Below, piece by piece: positions 18,902 to 27,862 of a stretch of 46,002 nucleotides of DNA. Positions within the stretch are counted from its first letter, which is position 1; each line of letters opens with the position of its first letter. The notes below the pieces were generated by a model. It was not told the origin of the DNA. It made no database searches and saw only the letters and a list, made by a program, of their open reading frames with translations. The translations under genes were made by a program, and so were the position numbers. The DNA comes from Deltaproteobacteria bacterium (GTDB lineage Bacteria > Desulfobacterota > Dissulfuribacteria > Dissulfuribacterales > QOAL01). Where the stretch lies: positions 1 through 46,002 of the forward strand of contig JALWNK010000036.1 in the NCBI GenBank assembly GCA_026995935.1, written 5' to 3'.

Positions 18902-20201
18902 CCTTCAAGAATCTGTCCAGGGCCTTTAAGGCCCTTTCTGCATAGGCCCTGCCGCGCTCCCTTTTTGGCATCTTCCTTTTGAGCCTTGGAAAGAGCCCAA
19001 AGTTTACGTTCATTGGCTGGAATGTGTCTGGATTTGCCTCGGCAAGATGGGTAATCAGGGCGCCAAGTGCAGTCTCGGCTGGTGGCCTAAGTGTTGATCT
19101 TTCTGAAAGTCTCCTTGCTGCATTTATCCCTGCAATAAGTCCCATGGCAGTTGATTCAACGTAGCCCTCCACTCCGCTTATCTGCCCTGCCAGGAAACAA
19201 CCTTTTTGCGCCTTGAGGGAAAGATCAGGGTCAAGGACCCTTGGGGCACAGACAAAGGTGTTCCTGTGGATGCTTCCAAGGCGCACGAACTCTGCCTTTT
19301 CAAGGCCAGGGATCATACGGAAAACGCGCTTTTGCTCATTCCACTTGAGCTTTGTCTGAAAGCCCACCATGTTGAACATGGTCTCCTGGCGATTTTCTGC
19401 CCGAAGCTGCACCACTGCCCACGGCTGCTCACCGGTTCTTGAATCCACAAGGCCAACGGGCTTCATTGGCCCAAAACGCAAGGTATCTAGGCCCCTTTCG
19501 GCCATTATCTCAACTGGAAGACAGCCTTCAAAGTACCTTGGAGACTCAAAGTCCTTTAGGGGCACCTTCTCGGCAGAAAGGAGCTCTGAGACAAAGTGCT
19601 CGTACTGTTTCCTGTCCATTGGGCAGTTTAGGTAGTCCCCCTGGCCAACAGGACCATAGCGCGACTGTCTGAAAACAACCTTTGTGTCAATGGAATCCGC
19701 GTCAACTATTGGGGCTATTGCATCGTAGAAGGAGAGAAAATCCTCTCCAACCAGTTTCTTTAGGGATGAAATTATGGCCTCTGAACTCAAGGGGCCCGTG
19801 GCAACAATCACCACCTGGTCAGAGGGTATTTCAGATGCCTCCTCCCGGATGACAGTGATAAAAGGGTGTTCTTCTATTCGCCTGGTTATAAATGAGGAAA
19901 AAAGCTCCCTGTCAACGGCGTGGGCCTTTCCTGCAGGGATCTTGGTTGCATCCGCTGCCTCCATGATGAGTGAGCCGCAGCGCCTTAGCTCCTCCTTTAA
20001 AAGCCCTATGGCAGATGTCACCTGTGCCGATCTCAAGCTGTTACTGCATACAAGCTCGGCAAGCCCGGGGCTTTTATGGGCAGGGGAAAACTTCTTGGGC
20101 TTCATCTCAAAAAGACGCACCCTCACCCCTTCTCTTGCCGCCTGCCAGGCTGCCTCGCACCCGGCTAGCCCTGCCCCTATTATCAAAAGTTCCCTTTCCA
20201 T
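18888..20201 (-). CDS. trmFO: Folate-dependent tRNA (uracil-54) C5-methyltransferase TrmFO
   Basis: Makes ribothymidine at tRNA position 54 using methylenetetrahydrofolate and FAD. The 437-aa protein has an N-terminal dinucleotide-binding motif ([13 protein letters not shown], 7-19), the characteristic [10 protein letters not shown] segment near 49-58, the [11 protein letters not shown]-like FEGCLPVE motif, and a C-terminal [10 protein letters not shown] sequence. All are typical of TrmFO rather than GidA/MnmG. It lies 63 nt downstream of the phosphoribosyltransferase gene on the same strand. TrmFO occurs mainly in Firmicutes, Desulfobacterota and related groups, in place of TrmA. Confidence 0.95.
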   Translation of the reverse strand: MERELLIIGAGLAGCEAAWQAAREGVRVRLFEMKPKKFSPAHKSPGLAELVCSNSLRSAQVTSAIGLLKEELRRCGSLIMEAADATKIPAGKAHAVDRELFSSFITRRIEEHPFITVIREEASEIPSDQVVIVATGPLSSEAIISSLKKLVGEDFLSFYDAIAPIVDADSIDTKVVFRQSRYGPVGQGDYLNCPMDRKQYEHFVSELLSAEKVPLKDFESPRYFEGCLPVEIMAERGLDTLRFGPMKPVGLVDSRTGEQPWAVVQLRAENRQETMFNMVGFQTKLKWNEQKRVFRMIPGLEKAEFVRLGSIHRNTFVCAPRVLDPDLSLKAQKGCFLAGQISGVEGYVESTAMGLIAGINAARRLSERSTLRPPAETALGALITHLAEANPDTFQPMNVNFGLFPRLKRKMPKRERGRAYAERALKALDRFLKEKGA

Positions 20202-20264
20202 TTTTTTATGGCTTTTAAAGGCTTATCAGGCGGCTGATCTGTCCTGTCTTTCTGCCTCGTCCAG

Positions 20265-20954
20265 TTATCCAGCCTCCTTGAGCCTTTCGATCACCTCCTG
20301 GGGTTCAAGGTCGTACCAGTTTTGATATGCCTCTGCAACAGCAAAGTAAGGGCCACCCCTGATGTTGGGGCAGAATATCTCGTCTGCTTCGCCAGAAAGC
20401 CTCTCCATGGCCGTATCAGAGGCGGTGGGTGCGGCAACCACCACCTTTTTTGCCCCTGCTCCCCTTATGCCTCTAATGGCTGCAAGGGTTGTAAAGCCGG
20501 AGGCAAGGCCGTCATCTGCAACTATCACCGTCTTTCCAGCAAGGTCAGGTATGGGCCTGCCCTGTCTGAAAAGCTCGTTTCTGCGGGCAAGCTCTCTTCT
20601 CACCCTTTCTATCTGGCCCTCCACCTGCATGGGGTTTATGCCGAGCCTGTCTATAAGATCCTGGTTTAGAAAGAGGCCGCCTGCAAAGCTTAAGGCACCC
20701 ATGCCTGCCTCTGGGTTTCCCGGGATCTGTACCTTTCTCACTATGAAAAGATCAAGGGGCAGGTGGAGACGCTTTGAAATGGCAACGGCTATGGGCACAC
20801 CTCCTGAGGGAATGCCCATTACCAGCGTGTCAGTCCTGTCCTTGTAGTAGGGCTCAAGCATCCTTGCAAGCAAAAGCCCTGCCTCATCCCGATCCTTGAA
20901 GACAAAGGTCTTGTTCCTGAGTGCTGGTATGTCAAATATCCTGGCCCTTTTCAT
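20265..20954 (-). CDS. Phosphoribosyltransferase-domain protein, orphan type
   Basis: Type I PRTase fold, 229 aa. The PRPP-binding loop reads VIVADDGLASGFT (the usual hydrophobic stretch then D/E-D-x-x-x-T/S-G), and an early loop reads GIPSGGVPIA. The middle section (KVQIPGNPEAGMGALSF) matches stand-alone PRTases of unknown substrate that are common in Desulfobacterota and actinobacteria. The base specificity cannot be read from sequence and no nucleotide-salvage gene is adjacent. The SD GGGAGAG precedes ATG 20954. It diverges from coaE. Confidence 0.8.
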   Translation of the reverse strand: MKRARIFDIPALRNKTFVFKDRDEAGLLLARMLEPYYKDRTDTLVMGIPSGGVPIAVAISKRLHLPLDLFIVRKVQIPGNPEAGMGALSFAGGLFLNQDLIDRLGINPMQVEGQIERVRRELARRNELFRQGRPIPDLAGKTVIVADDGLASGFTTLAAIRGIRGAGAKKVVVAAPTASDTAMERLSGEADEIFCPNIRGGPYFAVAEAYQNWYDLEPQEVIERLKEAG

Positions 20955-21011
20955 TTTGATCTCTCCCTGTTTTATTCCTTAATAGGCGTTTTATTAAAAG
21001 ATAAGTTTCAT

Positions 21012-21041
21012 TTGAAACCATTAAAGGCCCTTGGATACAAT
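21012..21041 (+). promoter_or_regulatory. Candidate sigma-70 promoter of coaE
   Basis: TTGAAA (21012-21017), an 18-nt spacer and TACAAT (21036-21041), about 28 nt before the TTG start codon in the coaE/PRTase divergent region. Confidence 0.5.
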
Positions 21042-21068
21042 CTTCTTTATTTGGGAGGAAACACCTAA

Positions 21069-21659
21069 TTGCTCGTTGCGCTAACAGGATGTCTTGGTTG
21101 CGGAAAGTCCACGGTGTTAAAGATTCTCAGGGAACTTGGGGTACGCACAATAAGTGCAGACGAGATAGTGCACGAACTTCTTGATTCAAAGGAAGTAAAG
21201 GAAGAGATAAAAAGGCTCTTCGGGCCTGATGTCTTTTTAAAAGACGGCAGGGTTGACAGAAAAAGGCTCGCCCAAAGGATATTTTCCAACCAGAAGGAGA
21301 GGGAAAAACTGGAAGGACTTCTCCATCCCCTGGTCTTTAGAAGAATAGAGAAAGAATACGAAAAGGAGCCAGGAAGGCTCATGGTTGCAGAGATCCCCCT
21401 TCTTTTTGAGACAGACACCCAAAACCGCTTCTCAAAGGTAATAACGGTGTACGCCCCTTTGGAGGTGGCAATAAAGCGCCTAAAGAGTCGCGGTATGACC
21501 AGGGAGGACATTGAGGCAAGACTCAAAAGCCAGATGCCCATAGAGAAGAAGGTTGAAAGGTCTGATTTTGTAATTGATAATTCCAGGGGACTTAAGGAGA
21601 TACGAAAACAGGTGCAACAGGTTCTTGAGAAACTTCAAAAGGGCGAAACCAGGGCATGA
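21069..21659 (+). CDS. coaE: Dephospho-CoA kinase
   Basis: Last step of coenzyme A synthesis: phosphorylates the 3'-OH of dephospho-CoA. The 196-aa P-loop kinase has Walker A GCLGCGKST near the N-terminus, the ADEIVHELL segment after the first beta-strands, and the EIPLLFET strand and lid region typical of CoaE. The start codon is TTG 21069, with GGGAGG 10 nt upstream (21053-21058); no ATG is available nearby. Its own promoter lies in the divergent gap. Confidence 0.95.
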   Translation: MLVALTGCLGCGKSTVLKILRELGVRTISADEIVHELLDSKEVKEEIKRLFGPDVFLKDGRVDRKRLAQRIFSNQKEREKLEGLLHPLVFRRIEKEYEKEPGRLMVAEIPLLFETDTQNRFSKVITVYAPLEVAIKRLKSRGMTREDIEARLKSQMPIEKKVERSDFVIDNSRGLKEIRKQVQQVLEKLQKGETRA

Positions 21660-21829
21660 AACCTGGAAAAATTTTTGAAGAAAAGGTCCAGGAAAAATAG
21701 TTAGGTGAAATTAGTGAAATAGTCAGGGCTTATTCATGCATTCCTGCAAAGGATAGAAGGTTCTCAATAGCCCCAAAATACTGACTTCTCTGACTTCCAC
21801 TACCTTGTAAGAAAGCTGCTTGGAACTGC

Positions 21830-22255
21830 CTACACCCTCTTGTCTAAAAGACTGCCAAAACCCCGGTCCCTGTCAAACACAGTCCCCGAGATCACATCGG
21901 ATACCAGAACCGTTGCCACCTTTCCCTTTGTTTTCCTGTCCCGCACAAGGATTGTTCCTGAAGGTTCCCCCTCCCCTGCAAGAACGGCCTCAAGCCCAGG
22001 ATTTTCATCAAGAAAGTCCTTCATCACCTCTAAGGCATAGGCCGCCTCTTCCTCACTTGTCTCCGGCCTTCCTTCAATGTATTTCTGGCCCTCCCTCTGC
22101 CTTTTCCTTGACCGAAGGGTTGTGCGCTGGCCCTTTTTAACGGGCCGAACCGGTGGCTTTTCCTTGTCAGCCTCTGTAAAAAGCTGGGCAGGAAGAATAT
22201 TGAATGTCCTGAAGTCTATGCCCTTAAAGTCCATTGTTCCAAAAGTAGGGGGCAT
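21830..22255 (-). CDS. Hypothetical protein, 141 aa
   Basis: I do not recognise this protein. Residues 33-60 are strongly basic (KGQRTTLRSRKRQ). An amphipathic helix follows at about 67-90 (SEEEAAYALEVMKDFL), then a beta-rich tail (GTILVRDRK, ATVLVSDV). No membrane segment or signal peptide is seen. ATG 22255 has a GGGGGAG stretch about 13 nt upstream; ATG 22234 is an alternative. It lies downstream of the M23 gene on the same strand and converges on coaE across 170 nt that hold no gene. The helix-plus-beta layout loosely recalls FlaG, but the similarity is too weak to name it. Confidence 0.55.
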   Translation of the reverse strand: MPPTFGTMDFKGIDFRTFNILPAQLFTEADKEKPPVRPVKKGQRTTLRSRKRQREGQKYIEGRPETSEEEAAYALEVMKDFLDENPGLEAVLAGEGEPSGTILVRDRKTKGKVATVLVSDVISGTVFDRDRGFGSLLDKRV

Positions 22256-22324
22256 TGGCTTTTTAAAACTCCCCCATATATTTTGAATCGACCTTCAGGG
22301 CGTCTGGCTCCAATTTTTGGCTCT

Positions 22325-23215
22325 TTAACCCTTTTTTCCCAAGAGCCTCATGAGGGCTACCGGATCAACGCGCTGTCCAAGAAGGCTCACACCCCAGTGG
22401 AGGTGAGGGCCTGTGACCCTGCCAGTTGACCCTGATAGCCCGATAACCTGCCCCTTTCTAACCATCTGCCCCTGCCTGACATTTACCTTTGAAAGATGCG
22501 CATAGAGGCTGTAAAGCCCACCTCCATGGTCAAGGACAACGGTGTTACCACTAAGGTAGCAGTCCCTTACCAGCACCACCTTTGCATCATTGGGACTCTT
22601 AATTGGGGTGTTTTCCCTGGCCCTTAGATCAACGCCTGAATGGGGGCTTCTGGGCTTGCCGTTAAAAAAACGCCTGAGTCCAAAGGGGCTCAGAATCTTT
22701 GACTTTACTGGCCAGATGAACCCTTCCTTCCAGTAAATCACAGGCCTTATCCTGCTGCAGGCCTCCCTCACCGCCCTTTGATCCTCCAGGACCCGCTTAA
22801 GTATCTTTGGAGGAAAAGAAACCATCTTCTTTTTGACCTTCAGGTATTCGGCCTTGTATTTCTTGGCCTTTAAAACGATATACCTGGTGAGCGATAGGTG
22901 TTCGCCTTTGCTTAAAAGATAAAACCTCACCCTTTTTTTCCCAGGCCTTTCCTTAAGCCCTGCCCCAACAAGGACCATGTAACTGCCATCATCCCTGGCC
23001 TTAAAAGGAACGCTCTTGCCTGAAAAACTCACCCTTTTTAAAAGACAACCCCTTTGGACCCTGAACTCGATCTTGGCAATACCCCCCTGGTAAAGAACGT
23101 CAGGGGTTACCTTTAATGAGGTGATGCATCCCCTTTCCTTCGAAAGGCCTGAAGCGCTAAACAAAAAACAAAAGACCAGGCAAAAAAACGCAATAAAACA
23201 CCTTTTCCCCTTCAT
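22325..23215 (-). CDS. Secreted M23 (LytM) peptidoglycan endopeptidase
   Basis: Exported murein hydrolase of 296 aa. The signal peptide is MKGKRCFIAFFC through FSASG, with likely signal peptidase I cleavage after SASG. A beta-rich N-terminal domain and a basic linker follow, then the M23 domain (about 190-290). Zinc ligands are visible in HSGVD and in the HLHWG motif, so it looks catalytically competent. ATG 23215 is preferred to a start 12 codons earlier: it has GAGGG about 9 nt upstream and overlaps the xseA stop by 4 nt (ATGA). It is translationally coupled to xseA, where many genomes carry xseB instead. Confidence 0.88.
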   Translation of the reverse strand: MKGKRCFIAFFCLVFCFLFSASGLSKERGCITSLKVTPDVLYQGGIAKIEFRVQRGCLLKRVSFSGKSVPFKARDDGSYMVLVGAGLKERPGKKRVRFYLLSKGEHLSLTRYIVLKAKKYKAEYLKVKKKMVSFPPKILKRVLEDQRAVREACSRIRPVIYWKEGFIWPVKSKILSPFGLRRFFNGKPRSPHSGVDLRARENTPIKSPNDAKVVLVRDCYLSGNTVVLDHGGGLYSLYAHLSKVNVRQGQMVRKGQVIGLSGSTGRVTGPHLHWGVSLLGQRVDPVALMRLLGKKG

Positions 23216-24663
23216 TTTTCTAAGCCCTCTTTTACATCGGTGACCCTGCAAAGGAGGGCACCCCTTTTTAACTTTACCTCCACCTCTTCACCCACGCCTA
23301 TTTTACTGGCATCCGTAAGCACTTCCCCCGTGGATACACTGACCACAAGGGCAAAGCCCCTTTTGAAACAAAGGCCCGGGCCAGATGCACGAAGACGGGA
23401 GTCGAGTTTTAGATAATGCTCCTTTCTTAAATGCAAAAGGTCGCGCATCCTCTCCCTCATTTGGTGGGTATTTTGATTCAAAAGTACCGCAAGTGTCTGG
23501 AGCCTTGATAAAGGACTTGCCACTGAAAGCCTGGAGGATAGCCCTGAAAGCCCCCTTTCCTTTTGGGAAAGGCACCTTTCCATTGCCCCTGACATCTTTC
23601 CAAGGATGTCGTCCAGCCTGAGCCTTTGCTCTGTAATTGCGCCCCTTGGATGTTTAAGCCTTGAGGCAAGAAGGGCCAGGCTGTGCCTCTTTTCAAGAAT
23701 CAAATGGTCCATCTGCCGCCTAAGCCTTGTTTCTGCCTCCCTTACCCGTTCAAGTAGCACTGAAGCAGAGGGGCATACCAGCTCAGCGGCAGCCGTTGGG
23801 GTTGCAGCCCTCTTGTCTGAAACAAAATCGCAGATGGTAAAGTCCACTTCGTGACCAACACCTGAGACCACCGGTATATTGCAATCGTATATCCTTCTTG
23901 CAAGGGCCTCATGGTTAAAGGCCCAAAGGTCTTCCATGCTTCCACCGCCACGGGTAAGGACTATAACGTCACCCTCCCCTGCCGCCTCTTCCGCCAGGTC
24001 CAGTGCATCTAAAAGGCTTTTGGGCGCATCTTCTCCCTGCACCATGGAGGGGACAAGAACGATTCTAGCCGGAGGAAACTTTGCCCTGGCGGTCTTTAAA
24101 AAGTCCCTGAAGGCTGCCCCGGAGGGAGATGTGACCACGAAAATGGTGCCTGGCCACGCAGGAATTTCCCTCTTTTTCTCCTGGCTGAAGAGTCCCTCCC
24201 TTCCAAGGCGCTCCTTTAGCCTTTCAAATTCAAGCTTGAGCCTTCCCTCGCCCCAGGGCTCCACGTATTCAACAACTATCTGAAGATCCCCCCTTGCCTG
24301 ATACACGTTCACCCTGGCAAGGCACAAGACACTGGCCCCCTCCCGTATGTGTTCAATAAAGTCGCCGTGGCTGCTCCTGAAACATACTGACCGCAGAAGT
24401 ACCCTGTCGTCCTTGAGGTTAAAATAGTAGTGACCCGAAGAGGGCACAGTGACCTGTCCCACCTCCCCTTGGATCCATAGCGTTCCATACTCAAGGTCAA
24501 GAAGGGAATTGATGTGAAAAAGGAGCTCGCTTACGCTCCAGATCCTCCTCTCCTTCCTGGGCAAGACCTCGCCTTCATCCTCTTCATGCTCCTGATTAAG
24601 GACCTCACTCAAGGCCCCCTTTGGGAAAAGATCGTCAAAGGAATCTGAAAAGTCCATGGGCAC
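23212..24663 (-). CDS. xseA: Exodeoxyribonuclease VII large subunit
   Basis: Catalytic subunit of the ATP-independent single-strand exonuclease ExoVII. The OB fold lies at about 50-140 (WIQGEVG, SGHYYFNLKD). The catalytic domain has VVTSPSGAAFRDFL and VLTRGGGSMEDLWAFN, and a long coiled coil and a C-terminal extension follow. The roughly 40-residue acidic N-terminal extension before RRIWSVSELL is longer than usual. The start is GTG 24663 (GGAG 14 nt upstream) or ATG 24657; sequence does not decide between them. It diverges from the DUF1844 gene. No xseB is seen in the window. Confidence 0.94.
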   Translation of the reverse strand: MPMDFSDSFDDLFPKGALSEVLNQEHEEDEGEVLPRKERRIWSVSELLFHINSLLDLEYGTLWIQGEVGQVTVPSSGHYYFNLKDDRVLLRSVCFRSSHGDFIEHIREGASVLCLARVNVYQARGDLQIVVEYVEPWGEGRLKLEFERLKERLGREGLFSQEKKREIPAWPGTIFVVTSPSGAAFRDFLKTARAKFPPARIVLVPSMVQGEDAPKSLLDALDLAEEAAGEGDVIVLTRGGGSMEDLWAFNHEALARRIYDCNIPVVSGVGHEVDFTICDFVSDKRAATPTAAAELVCPSASVLLERVREAETRLRRQMDHLILEKRHSLALLASRLKHPRGAITEQRLRLDDILGKMSGAMERCLSQKERGLSGLSSRLSVASPLSRLQTLAVLLNQNTHQMRERMRDLLHLRKEHYLKLDSRLRASGPGLCFKRGFALVVSVSTGEVLTDASKIGVGEEVEVKLKRGALLCRVTDVKEGLEK

Positions 24664-24718
24664 AACCTGTCATCTCCAAAACTTTGGCCCTCGAAAAGGC
24701 CTTGTTAATACAAAATAA

Positions 24719-24746
24719 TTGCCTAATTTATATAATGGTATAATAT
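24719..24746 (+). promoter_or_regulatory. AT-rich divergent promoter region for DUF1844-ispE and xseA
   Basis: On the plus strand, TTGCCT (24719-24724) is followed after 16 nt by TAATAT (24741-24746). Two exact TATAAT hexamers overlap the area (24731-24736 and 24739-24744). The minus strand has TATTATA-type elements in the same block that could serve xseA. Exact -35/-10 pairing is uncertain. Confidence 0.45.
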
Positions 24747-24816
24747 CGCTACGAAAAATCAGCTCATTTTTTAAACGTAAAACCTGACATTACAATATCT
24801 TGACGGAGGTGTCTTC

Positions 24817-25131
24817 ATGGAAGAAAGGGAAAAGGCCAGACCAGAGGGAAACAGAGCAGAAGAGGCAAATTCTACTGAAATTCCTCTTCCAGAGGTGACC
24901 TTTGCAACCTTCATTTTGTCCCTGAACACTTCCGCCCTGGTTCACCTTGGAGAGCTTCCCGAGCCGGGAAAGGATGAACCAGAGATGGATCTTGCTCTGG
25001 CAAGACATGCCATAGACACCATTGCCATGTTAAAGGAAAAGACCAGGGGCAACCTCTCAAAGGATGAAGAGGCACTGGTGGACAACATACTCTTTGATCT
25101 CAGGATGAAATTTGTTCAAAAAACCGGTTGA
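24817..25131 (+). CDS. DUF1844 family protein
   Basis: Small acidic protein of 104 aa. After a charged, disordered N-terminus of about 25 residues it shows the DUF1844 core: VTFATFILSLNTSALVHLGE, then the AIDTIAMLKEKTRGNLS helix and a C-terminal helix. The family is conserved in Desulfobacterota and its function is unknown. The SD GGAGG lies 7 nt before ATG 24817. Its stop overlaps the ispE start (TGATG). XseB was considered because of the divergent xseA and similar size, but the XseB helix pattern is absent. Confidence 0.85.
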   Translation: MEEREKARPEGNRAEEANSTEIPLPEVTFATFILSLNTSALVHLGELPEPGKDEPEMDLALARHAIDTIAMLKEKTRGNLSKDEEALVDNILFDLRMKFVQKTG

Positions 25132-25970
25132 TGCGTTGGTTCAGATCCCCTGCGAAAATAAACAGATTTTTATACATAAAGGCGCGGCTTCCAAACGGAT
25201 ACCATGAGATAGTAACCCTCTTTGAAAAGGTGGCCTTCTTTGACGAGATAGGCATAGAGCTGAGGGAAAACGGCAGGCCCGGGATAGAAATTTCGTGCCC
25301 GGACTGGGTCCCTTCCGGCCCGGAAAACCTGGTCTACAAGGCCATAGAAGGGTTCATGGAGGCTTCCGGTCTTTCTTTCAGGGCCTACGTTGAACTTAAT
25401 AAACAGATTCCATCAGGGGCAGGGCTTGGTGGTGGAAGTTCTAACTGTGGAACCACCCTCAAGGCATTAAACGCCATGCTTGGGGAGCCTCTTTCAACAA
25501 AGGGCCTCTTTGAGATCGCCTCCCTGATTGGTGCAGATTGCCCCTTTTTCGTCTCTGACTGGACCCATGCACTTGGGAAAGGCACAGGAACCGAACTTGA
25601 GGAGGTGGTTCTCGAACCCAACTGGTACCTTCTGGTACTGCCCGATTTTTCCGTAGATACCGGTTGGGCGTACAAGAATTTCAAGTTGACAAGACAGGGG
25701 GATGAAACTATTTTTGAGCCTCGCAAGGGCCATTGGGATTATGAGTGGAGAAACGACCTTGAAAGGCCAGTTTGTGCAAGATTTCCGGCAATTTCAAGGG
25801 TCAAATCGAGTCTTCTGGACTCGGGAGCCAGTATCGCCTTGATGTCAGGGAGCGGCTCCACATGCTTTGGCGTATTCGACAGTAGGGAGCAGGCACTTGA
25901 TGCCAGGAATCAGGTGGAACGGGAAACGGGTTACAAGTGCCTGATCACCAGAACACTTGACAGGGAATAA
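25131..25970 (+). CDS. ispE: 4-diphosphocytidyl-2-C-methyl-D-erythritol kinase
   Basis: GHMP-family kinase of the MEP isoprenoid pathway. The 279-aa protein starts MRWFRSPAKIN, where Lys and Asn of the PAKIN motif contact substrate. The ATP-binding loop is PSGAGLGGGSSN, and the third GHMP motif lies near LMSGSGSTCFG. ATG 25131 overlaps the DUF1844 stop by one base (TGATG); an in-frame TTG at 25128 is less likely. It is followed by tRNA-Gln and prs, a familiar order in Desulfobacterota. Confidence 0.95.
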   Translation: MRWFRSPAKINRFLYIKARLPNGYHEIVTLFEKVAFFDEIGIELRENGRPGIEISCPDWVPSGPENLVYKAIEGFMEASGLSFRAYVELNKQIPSGAGLGGGSSNCGTTLKALNAMLGEPLSTKGLFEIASLIGADCPFFVSDWTHALGKGTGTELEEVVLEPNWYLLVLPDFSVDTGWAYKNFKLTRQGDETIFEPRKGHWDYEWRNDLERPVCARFPAISRVKSSLLDSGASIALMSGSGSTCFGVFDSREQALDARNQVERETGYKCLITRTLDRE

Positions 25971-25981
25971 ATCCTACGAGT

Positions 25982-26056
25982 TGGGGCGTCGTCAAGCGGT
26001 AAGACACGGGTCTTTGGAACCCGCATTCGCAGGTTCGAATCCTGCCGCCCCAGCCA
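25982..26056 (+). tRNA. tRNA-Gln (anticodon TTG)
   Basis: Full cloverleaf. Acceptor stem TGGGGCG (25982-25988) pairs with CGCCCCA (26046-26052), then discriminator G and an encoded CCA (26054-26056). The anticodon stem CGGGT/ACCCG encloses the loop CTTTGGA, with anticodon TTG at 26014-26016. The T arm contains GGTTCGAATCC. It lies between ispE and prs. Confidence 0.97.
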
Positions 26057-26160
26057 TTTTATTTTTGGCTCCTTGCAAAGGCAGATACTTGCCTGAATTT
26101 TTCATTTTAAGAAAGTGACTTTATTGAAATAAGTATGAATTTTTGGGGGACTGAAAGGCA

Positions 26161-27108
26161 ATGTCCATCAACAAGATAAAAATCTTTACCGGGAATGCCC
26201 ACACGTCTTTATCTCAAGAGATCTGCGACTATCTCAACATGCCCCTTGGAAGAGCCCAGGTCAGAAAATTCAGTGACGGCGAGACCTTCGTAGAGATAGG
26301 TGAAAACGTCAGGGGAGCTGACGTATTTGTGATACAACCCACCTGTCCCCCGGTAAATGACCACCTCATGGAACTCCTTATCATGATAGACGCCCTGAGA
26401 AGGGCATCGGCAAGGCGAATTACCGCAGTGGTGCCCTACTACGGCTACGCTCGGCAGGACAGGAAGGCAGCTCCACGTGTACCCATTTCAGCAAAGCTTG
26501 TGGCCGACATCATTACTACTGCAGGAGCAAGGCGTCTTCTTTCCATGGACCTCCATGCAGGCCAGATCCAGGGTTTTTTCAGCATCCCTGTTGACCATCT
26601 CTTTGCAGCCCCTGTTCTTTTAAAACACCTGCAGGAGTTCCCAAGGGACGAGGTGGTGATGGTATCTCCTGATGCAGGAGGTGTTGAAAGGACCAGGGCC
26701 TTTGCCAAACGCCTTGGTACGGGCCTTGCCATCATTGACAAAAGGCGGGAGAAGGCCAACGAATCCCAGGTTATGCACATAATCGGGGACGTTGAGGACA
26801 AGATCGCCATTCTCCTGGACGACATGGTGGATACGGCCGGCACCCTTTGTAATGCCGCACAGGCCCTGCAAGAGCACGGAGCAAAGGAGATTCACGCCTG
26901 CGCCACACATCCAGTCCTTTCAGGCCCGGCAGTTGAAAGGATAAAAAATTCGGTCCTTAAGTCCCTTATGGTTACAAACACCATACCGCTAGGAGAAAAG
27001 GCCAAGGAGCTTGGAGACAAGGTAAAGGTCTTCACGGTGGCCCCACTGCTGGGCGAGGCCATCTCCAGGATACATGACGACGATTCGGTCAGTTCACTCT
27101 TTGTGTGA
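26161..27108 (+). CDS. prs: Ribose-phosphate pyrophosphokinase
   Basis: Makes PRPP from ribose 5-phosphate and ATP, feeding nucleotide, His and Trp synthesis. The 315-aa class I enzyme has the flexible KFSDGE loop, the catalytic [12 protein letters not shown] segment, [13 protein letters not shown], and the PRPP-binding loop [13 protein letters not shown] 26161 follows a G-rich stretch (GGGGGACTGAAAGG). rplY follows after 33 nt. Confidence 0.98.
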   Translation: MSINKIKIFTGNAHTSLSQEICDYLNMPLGRAQVRKFSDGETFVEIGENVRGADVFVIQPTCPPVNDHLMELLIMIDALRRASARRITAVVPYYGYARQDRKAAPRVPISAKLVADIITTAGARRLLSMDLHAGQIQGFFSIPVDHLFAAPVLLKHLQEFPRDEVVMVSPDAGGVERTRAFAKRLGTGLAIIDKRREKANESQVMHIIGDVEDKIAILLDDMVDTAGTLCNAAQALQEHGAKEIHACATHPVLSGPAVERIKNSVLKSLMVTNTIPLGEKAKELGDKVKVFTVAPLLGEAISRIHDDDSVSSLFV

Positions 27109-27141
27109 CCGGTAAATAAAAAATACATTAGGAGTTAAGAG

Positions 27142-27777
27142 ATGATTCAGATAAATCTGGACGCAGAGGTTAGGACACAGGGCGGAAAGGGAGTCGCCAG
27201 GAAGCTCAGGAAGGCCGGCAAGATACCCGCTGTCCTGTACGGCCCCAAGAACGACCCGGTCAGCCTGAGCGTCAATGCACACGACTTCAATAAGGTCCTT
27301 ATAAAGGCTGAAGGTGAGCAGGTCATCTTCACCCTGAGACTCGACGGAGATGAGAGGCTTGCGCTCATAAAAGAGCTGCAGAGGCATCCTGTAAATGACA
27401 GCGTCCGTCACATTGATTTTTATTCCATTTCTGTGGAAGATAAGGTCGAGGTGGAAGTATCCATCAAGCCTGTTGGCAAGGCCAAGGGTGTTGAGATAGG
27501 CGGCGGTGTGCTGGAGATGATCCAGCGTACCATAACCATCAGGTGTTTGCCCCTTGCCATTCCAAAGGAGATCGAGGTGGACATCAGTGACCTTGACGTG
27601 GGTGACGCCCTCCATATTAGTGATCTCACGCCGCCTGAGGGGGTGGAATTCACTGAACCACCGGAAACCACCCTGATCACCGTTGTTGGCGCAACTGTCC
27701 AGGCTGAAGAAGTTGAAGAGGAAGAAGAGTTGGAAGAGGCAGAGGGCGCAGAAGAGGCTGCCACAGAGGAAGAATAA
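27142..27777 (+). CDS. rplY: 50S ribosomal protein L25 (CTC-type, long form)
   Basis: Binds 5S rRNA. The 211-aa protein has the L25 beta-barrel (about 1-90) and the TL5/CTC C-terminal domain (about 95-185), with an extra acidic Glu-rich tail of about 25 residues. The SD AGGAG lies 7 nt before the ATG. It ends just upstream of a strong intrinsic terminator, so it closes the DUF1844-ispE-prs-rplY transcript. Confidence 0.95.
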   Translation: MIQINLDAEVRTQGGKGVARKLRKAGKIPAVLYGPKNDPVSLSVNAHDFNKVLIKAEGEQVIFTLRLDGDERLALIKELQRHPVNDSVRHIDFYSISVEDKVEVEVSIKPVGKAKGVEIGGGVLEMIQRTITIRCLPLAIPKEIEVDISDLDVGDALHISDLTPPEGVEFTEPPETTLITVVGATVQAEEVEEEEELEEAEGAEEAATEEE

Positions 27778-27785
27778 ATATTTTG

Positions 27786-27835
27786 AAGGCCAGGCAGGAG
27801 GCCTTTTTGCAACCTGTCTGGCCTTTTAATTTTTA
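27786..27835 (+). terminator. Intrinsic terminator after rplY
   Basis: A 13-bp stem (27786-27798 with 27813-27825) with one G-T wobble and a 14-nt loop, followed by TTTTAATTTTT. It separates rplY from pth, although pth starts only 28 nt past the T-tract. Confidence 0.9.
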
Positions 27836-27862
27836 CTTTTCAGTTTTTTCAAATTACTTTAG

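Noticed and set aside
24817-25131. Small gene near xseA considered as xseB
   Set aside because: Sequence matches the DUF1844 pattern and lacks the XseB helical pattern; it also points away from xseA.
26075-26110. Weak hairpin with T-rich tail after tRNA-Gln
   Set aside because: Only a 5-bp stem (AGGCA/TGCCT) and an interrupted T stretch; too weak to call a terminator.
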